NCBI GenBank assembly: GCA_013180625.2
Contig: SNVD02000426.1
Span: forward strand, 62,001-126,000
Source of the DNA: Boswellia sacra
Lineage: Eukaryota; Streptophyta; Magnoliopsida; Sapindales; Burseraceae
DNA length: 64,000 nucleotides
Direction of reading: 5' to 3'
The notes beneath the pieces were generated by a model. It had not been told where the DNA came from. It saw nothing but the letters and a program-made list of their open reading frames with translations, and searched no databases. Numbering within the stretch: the first letter of the stretch is position 1; every line of letters starts with the position of its first letter. Below, piece after piece: positions 57,590 to 64,000 of this stretch. The position numbers and the translations under genes are program-made.

Positions 57590-57845
57590 GTGTAAACGCT
57601 CGACGAAACTCGACAGAAAAACTCGACACTCGACACTCGACAACCATCTCGACACACGTGATGCACGACAATCGATGCTCGACTAGCGCGACACACAAAC
57701 TTGACAAAATTTACATCCAACACTCGTCACGTTCGGCACTCCACTCGACGCACTATCACGACACTCGATCCTAGACTGGACACAACCCCTAGACACTCGA
57801 CATGACCATCCAACATGTCGAGTGTCTATCCGACACAACCCCTTG
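57590..57845 (-). repeat. CTCGACAC microrepeat in the leader of the transposase fragment
   Basis: More than fifteen ctcgac/cgacactcg motifs lie just upstream of the transposase exon, in the same relative position as the array before the ULP1 gene. The array ends at the hAT insertion, whose target ttgacact lies within the motif, and a trace (ctcgacaaatc) continues at 61459. Confidence 0.85.
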
Positions 57846-57999
57846 ACACTCATAGACAGAGCCAGGATTTTTAACAAGGAGAGGCAAATCCAAACAACAA
57901 TAAAATTTAAAATGACAATAAAACAATAAAGAAAAATAGTGATATCCTTTCATACATTTTTCAACTTTACAATTGCCCTCGACGTGATTTCATATTTTG

Positions 58000-60308
58000 A
58001 AAGCGTTGAATGATAACTTCATTATCAATAGCATCAAATACATCCATCTCTATATATACAATTAAGTTATCATTCAGCCATTGATCTCCCATTCGATTTC
58101 AAAGACGATTTTTGACAAAATTCATTGCTAAAAAGGCCCTCTCAACACTGGCTGTAGCAACTGGAAGAATTAATGCAAATGTCACTAACTTCCAAACTAA
58201 TGGATAAACAATATCTTTTTTAAACTCAACCATTCTCTTTGCAAGATCCCCAATTCCTTTTAATCTTGAAAATTCAATGCTAGAGCGCATATCCATAATG
58301 TAAACATCAAGTTGAACATCAAGTGCCATGAGCTCCATTTCAAAAAAATCATTAGGATAGAATTCAGCAAGTCGCATCAATTTTTGTTTTCAAAAGCACC
58401 AAACGAGTCATATGGACATAAACATGCTATACATAAAAGCAACTCAGTATTTGCCTCATTGAAGCGATTGTTTAGCTCTTGAAGTTGCATATCCAGAATA
58501 GTGTAAAACAAATCAATCCGATAATGATTGCATATTTGTGATTTCCAGAGCATTACGCAAAGATTGCCCTTCAATTATAAACCTACCATCCATGTTAGGG
58601 ACATCAATGTCATGCTTAACACAAAAAGAATATACTTTACCTAGTAAAGTATCAAATCCTTTCTCCCTCATCATTTGCAATCCATCTTTACATACACTAA
58701 CCAATTTCATAGCATTCACAATATCTTGATCTTTTCTTTGAAGAGCTTGAGACAATTCATTTGCAAGGCCAAGTATATCTCTCATCAAAAAGAGAGTAAA
58801 CACAAAATTAAATGATTGCATCATCTTTGAAATATGCTTGGCATGAAATCTTTGTTCAGAGCTTCCATCCCGTGCAATTATCTTAAGAACATCAATTATG
58901 GATGAAAACATGATAGTAATGCTTATCAACGTACCATAATGTGATCCCCAACATGTATCACCAGCACGTTTCAAATGAGTCTCTTGATTGAGACCTTGTC
59001 CACTTGAAAGCTCACCATTATTGATAGCTTCAATAACTTTAAGAGCTTGTTTCTCTTGAAGGATATCACTACGCTTAGATGAAGCTCCAATAATATTAAC
59101 AATGATTGCAATTATGTTGAAAATATCATTAACATCTTCATGTTTCTTTGCAACTGCTACAAGAGCCAATTGGAGTTGATGAGCAAAACAATGAACATAG
59201 TAAGCACAATTGTTTTCATTCAAAATGATTGTTTTAAGCCCATTGAATTCACCTTGCATGTTACTAGCTCCATCATAGCCTTGGCCACGCAACCTCGATA
59301 TGCTCAATCCATACTTACAAAATAGATTATCAAGTGTTGCCTTAAGTGAGAGAGCTGTGGTACTAGTAACATGTTCAATTCCTATTAGGCACTCTACAAC
59401 AAGACCATTTTTGTTCACATAACGCAAAACAACAGCCATTTGCTCTTTAACAGATATGTCACGAGATTCATCAATCATAATGGAAAAAAATGAGTCACCC
59501 AAATCTCTAATTATAGTAATGCGAGTTTCAAGGGAAGCAGCACTTACAATGTCTTTTTGAATATCAGGTGATGTCAATTTAAGATTCTCAGAAGCATTCT
59601 CCAACGTAATAGCTTTAACATCTTCATTATGCTTAGCAAGAAATCGCAAAAGCTCAAGGAAGTTTCCTTGGTTACTTGAACCATCAGATTCATCATTACC
59701 ACGAAATGCAAGCCTTTGTCTTAAAAGAAAACGAACACAATCAACCGTGGCAGTCAATCGAGTTAGATACTCAATTTTAGCTTGATCAGAATATCGAGTG
59801 AAGCAAGTTTCAATATGTTGACTTTGCTTCATTAGTGATTCACACATTGTTCGAGCATAGTTATGAGCACTATTAACACCTCCTTCATGGATTTTAAATT
59901 TTTCTTTCTTCTTCCAATTTGAAAATCCTTGACCAACAAAATAATCATCACCTCCTTGATCTCCAATTTCAGGCTTAAAAACATAACAATAAAGACAAAA
60001 TGCAGCATCTTTTACTATGCTATATTCCAACCATGTAAACTCATCAAACCAAGAAGTAACAAATCGCCGTGAGATTTGCCCATATTTCTTCAAAGGAAAA
60101 CTATGGCCTCTAGGTTGGTAAGGTTTTCTTTATAAGTATGCTCTCCGGACTTGATCTCTAATATTAGGATCATAATCTAAAATTCGAGGTCGTAGTCCAG
60201 GATCCATTGGAAGATCTCTCAAATCAACTTCTATATTTTTACTAGAACCACCACTATGTCTCTCTTGATAAGGTGGGAGTACTACCTTTTTATGTAAATA
60301 TTTCTCCA
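58000..60308 (-). pseudogene. hAT transposase, TTF-type zinc finger with DUF4371 and hATC dimerisation domains
   Basis: The start at 60308 reads MEKYLHKKVVLPPYQERH and PMDPGLRPRILDYDPNIRD, with one TAA near 60130 before KPYQPRGHSFP. The 526-codon frame 60093-58513 begins with the TTF-type zinc finger (FVTSWFDEFTWLEY, KDAAFCLYCYVF). The DUF4371 part follows, with SIMIDESRDISVKEQM, VECLIGIEHVTS and RGQGYDGASNMQGEFNG, then CFAHQLQLALVAVA. Two frameshifts near 58530 and 58378 separate the end, which holds the hATC motif ATASVERAFLAMNFVKNRL (58099-58380). The transposase would cut and paste the element in the nucleus. Only one stop and two indels disable it. Confidence 0.9.
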
Positions 60309-60365
60309 TACTATTTCAAAACAAAAAATTTGTCATTACTTGTGTGAACAAAAGTGCAAAAGAAC

Positions 60366-60394
60366 CAAATAATAATAATAATAATAATAATAAT
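60366..60394 (+). repeat. (AAT)n microsatellite in the hAT element
   Basis: Nine consecutive aat units, just upstream of the transposase start. Confidence 0.9.
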
Positions 60395-61442
60395 TTATTT
60401 CAATATTAATAATAGGCAGCTTTAAAAGTACAAATACTAAATAAATAGATTTTGAAATTTTAAAATTGTTAAAAAAATGATACGACTAGAAAAAAATTAT
60501 TTTTATATATAGAACTCAAAGAAATATGATCAAAAATTAAGAATTATAATTTTTAAAATAATTGACCAAAAAGTCTATCAAAATCAAATGTAGGACAACA
60601 CAAAAATCAATTATTCACCATCATAATCATCTAGACTAAAACCTTTTGATTGGAGGTGGGTTCCAGTTATTAGCTTATGAGAAATCAATATCGCTAGAAA
60701 TCTATTCCTAATCCACTCTAACTACCAACAAGATCTATAATTTGGTCCGTATAAATTTTCAAAGAGGGATTTCTTTTTTTTTTGTTTAATTGTTTTATTA
60801 TTATAAATATCCATAATCTCACAATAATTAAATTTAATTAACATTTGTTTAAATTAGAGGTTTTTGGTTTCTATTTGATCATAATACAGCTTAAATATAT
60901 AATTTTTTAATATATTATATAGAATTAAAATATTTATATTAAAAATTGTAATCTAAAAATAAAGTCCTACAACCATGATTCATGGCCAGTAGCTACCCTT
61001 GCGAATTTAAGGAAAAAGAAATTGCAACACATTACTTGAAGAGTAAAAACAAATAAGAAAACTGAAAAAGTGCAAAGTAATAATTAAAAAACAAGAGGAA
61101 ATGAATTTTACCTTAATATTCACTAACTTCCAATAAATAGATGGACCACTACAAGATGAATAGGCGTTGATTGGTGAATAACTGCCAATGAAGTGAAGAA
61201 GAAGTTGAAGAAGAAGAAGTGGAGTTACGGGATCACAAAACCACAAAAAAGTAAAGTGCTTTTAGGATTTGGTAAAGTAGACGGGCGAGACTTGAGAGGG
61301 AAGAAACCAATAAAAAATTATAATATAAATTTATAATTTTAGACAATATAAGGGGCAAAATAGATAATACATCCTTTTAAAAAAAATTTCAAATCTAGGA
61401 GGGGCAATTGCCCGTCTTGGTCCCTTCTTGCCTCTGTCCTTG
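60395..61442 (-). other. hAT 5' non-coding region
   Basis: AT-rich, no supported ORF. The leader may contain an intron, and the promoter is expected here. A cttcttcttcaacttcttcttcact run lies on the minus strand near 61190-61220. Confidence 0.4.
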
Positions 61443-61794
61443 TTGACACTCAATGTAGCTCGACAAATCTCTTATTCTTCCCCGTCGACTGCGATACCAG
61501 ATTTTCTCACAGCGAATTCCAATTTCCAGCAAATTTTGACAAAAACCACACTATCTCTAACCTTAGTTCACATACATTTCTTCTATTTTAAGCTACATCA
61601 TGCGGTTGATAGTTACCGAAACAACAAATAATCAAAACATTACAACCTGCTGAAATTTTCAAGCCATTTAGAGAGAGAATAACAAAAGTTATTCTTACTT
61701 TGTTGCTCAGCTTCAGTTGTTGAAGATTGTTTCGGACAGTGATGTGTATAAAGGAGTGATTGATTTCTTTGTTTCGTTTACTTCTTTTTTTTTT

Positions 61795-61928
61795 TGTAAA
61801 TTCAATTATATAAAGGTAAGGGTAATTGAGTCTTTTTGTCAAGAAAGTGTCTACGGCATGAAAATTTTTCAAGATGCATCCAAATTTCATCAAAGATCCT
61901 TAATTGTGTCTATTTTTTCAATTTTCTC
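61795..61928 (-). repeat. right terminal inverted repeat of the MULE
   Basis: Inverse of 51623-51760. The preceding 61459-61790 is MULE sequence (leader side of the transposase fragment) with no supported gene. Confidence 0.88.
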
Positions 61929-62709
61929 AAAACAAATCATCATCGTCAACACATGCAAGCTCAGAGAAAGTATACACATTTTTCAAAAATTGTGAACAAC
62001 AAAATTAGAGGATTGTTGAACATAGATCAGTCTCATTTTTGGCATAAACATAAATAAATTTGACATTCATAATTATAGTTTTTATAAAAACTTATATTAT
62101 ATAAAATTAAAATTAAAAAATTGTTTTATAAGGCGACGAAGCCAAGGCTAAGACAAGGCTGAGCTGCTCGCGGCTGCTGCGATTGGTGGCCTGACGGGAA
62201 ATTTTTTTGCTTGCCGCCACTACATAGCACCCTTGTTAATGTGTTTTATAATAATCATCACAATTTATAATTAAAAATCTTTCATAATAATTATTTAATT
62301 AATTAATTTTTAATTAAGATAAATAAATTAAATTTTAATCTCTATTATTTAATTACAATTATAATTAATTATTGTATATGTAGAAAGATTTATATATTAT
62401 TTCATCTTTAATTATTCTATTTTTTATTCTTTGAATAAACATTGGATTACTTGATTATCTAATAAATTAAATATCTTATTTAAATAAACTTTTACATAGT
62501 TGGTTATTGAACTAAAATATTAGATATTTTATTATTCAACTAAAACTTTAATATCACATCAATTAAAGTGTATGATTTGAGATATAATATAATATTGAAT
62601 TATTTGAAACGTGTAGCATTGTTCATTGTATAAAACACATCAAACTAACATTATATTAAATACTTTTCAATATATTTATAAAGCTTACTTTACATTATGT
62701 TAAGTTGGT
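61929..62709. other. AT-rich sequence with a short GC-rich insert
   Basis: No gene seen. At about 62131-62230 a GC-rich stretch (gctgctcgcggctgctgcg) stands out from the AT-rich surroundings. I cannot assign it. Confidence 0.4.
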
Positions 62710-64000
62710 GACTCAAGAATTATACACTTTTTAATACCTCTTTCTTAGTTAACTAGTTTGTTTTCAAGTTAAATGTGCTCTTTTTATGTTTATTTTGTTT
62801 TTTTTTTCAATTTATTTAGTTGTGGAAAGCAAATGAAAGTAATTGGAGTAAATTCAAAGCAAAAACATCCAAATTTCTCTTTTGCTAGATAGCCAACTTC
62901 TCAGAATTAATTGTATTGATCTACCAAGAACTAGATTATATGTCATATACCATTGAAAAGCTCTGGATGTCTAGTTTCTGTAAAATTTTATGTTCGTAAA
63001 TACAAGTTGTGTACTGAAAGTTATGGTCAAAAGAGTAAAGGTAGTGCAAAGCAAAAATTTTGAAGAGCTGAAACAGAGCATAGAAGTCAGAGACCTTGTG
63101 CTCCTGTGCAACGGCAACTTGAAGTCATGATTTTCTCCCATTTGGAGTCCTAAAATCCTACACCTATAAATAAGGCTTCATAGAATGTGTTTAGGAGTTC
63201 CAAGGGGCCAATAAGGCCTAAGAGAATAGTTAGGAGCAAGATTTCTTCATATACTTCTAGTTTTTCTTTCTTTTCTCATTGTTTTTATGTTTACAACTAT
63301 GATTTGTGTTTTGTTTACATATTATGAACTAGTTTTCTTTTCTAGGGTTAGGATGTAGCCAAGTTTGATGCTCTAACTATTTTTACTTCAATATATTGAT
63401 GTTTGTTCAATTTTTGTTGAGTGATTTAATTATATGCTTAATGTTTGTGGAAGCCTGCGCAACTTTTACATGATTTAAGGTATAAATTAGACTGAGAAGT
63501 TGATTTATATTAGACCTTGATTAACCTGTTATAAAATGACATGAGATAGAGATATGATTGTGATTTATGCAACCATGTGTAATTTCTTATGTTTAATGGG
63601 TATTTATAGGCAGTACATGAGACAGAGATGTGATTCACCCTATAAATATACATTGTTGTTGCTTGAGAAAGAATAACAACACACTAGTAAAATTGGTTGG
63701 CAACGGGTGAATAAACATTGATTTTATTGAATTCAAAGATTAGAGTAGATAACTTAGGTGAAGTCTAATACCTTAGATCTTTGTTTATGGGATTTTTATC
63801 ATTTCATTTAGTGTTGTTTAATTTTATTTGCTCAATTTTAGTTCAGTTGTTTAGTTTATTTAATTGATTTAAATTGTCATTTAATTTCCATTGCTCAAAT
63901 AAAATTAGATACGATTTGATATTTAGTAACGTAGTCCTCGTGGAAACAATACCCTACTTATCACTTTATTACTTTTTTCAATTCTGTATACTTGCAGATT
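62710..64000 (+). repeat. LTR of the gypsy family seen at 24936, cut by the window end
   Basis: Starts TGACTCAAGAATTATACAC and aligns with 24936-26258 to the window's last base (tgtatacttgcagatt), just short of the LTR terminus. A TATA box (tataaataagg) is at 63164-63174, better preserved than in the other copy. Either a solo LTR or the 5' LTR of an element continuing to the right. Confidence 0.75.

Larger units (their letters stand above)
57851..61442 (-). mobile_element. hAT transposon, nearly intact
   Basis: Terminal inverted repeats CATAGACAGAGCCAGGA (left) and the inverse of CAAGGACAGAGGCAAGA (right) agree at 13 of 17 bases. A perfect 8-bp target duplication ttgacact is at 57843-57850 and 61443-61450. 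The element is 3.6 kb with one transposase gene on the minus strand and non-coding ends. It was inserted in the MULE after the MULE was in place. Confidence 0.93.
51623..61928. mobile_element. Mutator-like element (MULE) carrying a DUF1985-ULP1 gene
   Basis: Long terminal inverted repeats: the left one at 51623-51760 starts GGGAAAATTGAAAAAATG, and the right one at about 61795-61928 is its inverse and ends CAATTTTCTC. They match with few changes for about 135 bp (shared ttgatgaaattt, gaaaaattttcatg, aaaaagactcaa). Possible 9-bp target copies aaaataaaa and aaaacaaat agree at 7 of 9. Inside are the ULP1-type gene on the plus strand and the start of a MuDR transposase on the minus strand, tail to tail. 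A 3.6-kb hAT element is inserted at 57851. Without it the MULE is about 6.7 kb. The catalytic part of the transposase is absent, so it is non-autonomous. Confidence 0.88.

Noticed and set aside
62131..62230. GC-rich block near the end as an organellar or rDNA piece
   Set aside because: Too short and without any recognisable reading or RNA motif.

Overview
This is nuclear DNA of a flowering plant, most likely a eudicot, from a gene-poor, transposon-dense region. The evidence is AT-rich sequence, GT-AG introns, fragments of recognisable plant genes, and typical plant LTR retrotransposons, CACTA, Mutator-like (MULE) and hAT elements nested in one another. I see no intact ordinary host gene. Species cannot be named from the sequence.

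Nest 1 (1-23550). A Ty1/copia element of Sirevirus type lies on the minus strand (5' LTR 22426-23550, gag, pol, accessory ORF at 7039-7935). An Athila-like Ty3/gypsy element whose right end is at 7038 abuts and probably interrupts its accessory ORF. That Athila element carries in its integrase a solo copia LTR (242-2097, TSD atcac). A CACTA DNA transposon (10869-19619, TSD aat) splits the Sirevirus integrase. The CACTA holds pieces of an exportin-1 gene, pieces of an At3g49140-like gene, a mitochondrial matR-like segment, and a solo Athila LTR (12575-14099, TSD ctatt).

Middle (23551-28754). Non-coding sequence, an older gypsy LTR (24936-26258) with a decayed gag piece, and a stretch of degenerate DNA-transposon-like repeats.

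Nest 2 (28755 to about 48816). A second Ty3/gypsy element on the plus strand is split twice. A 7.9 kb Athila element (30480-38360, minus, TSD gtagc) sits at its protease active site. A 7.0 kb copia element (38896-45903, minus, TSD tgcat) sits upstream of its reverse transcriptase.

Nest 3 (51623-61928). A MULE with long terminal inverted repeats carries a DUF1985-ULP1 protease gene on the plus strand and the N-terminal part of a MuDR-type transposase on the minus strand. A nearly intact hAT element (57851-61442, TSD ttgacact) has landed in it. The window ends in another LTR of the gypsy family seen at 24936.

Most notable: both copies of the Athila family (1-7038 and 30480-38360) carry the same two cargo ORFs between integrase and 3' LTR. 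One is an intron-less, full-length relative of the plant cytokinin-activating enzyme LOG. The other is a small basic cysteine-rich ORF of unknown origin. One copy has lost all of pol but kept both cargo ORFs. A second theme is a TGTCGAGTGTCGGA-like microrepeat that fills the leader introns of both MULE genes and also the promoter-side end of the unrelated Sirevirus LTR.
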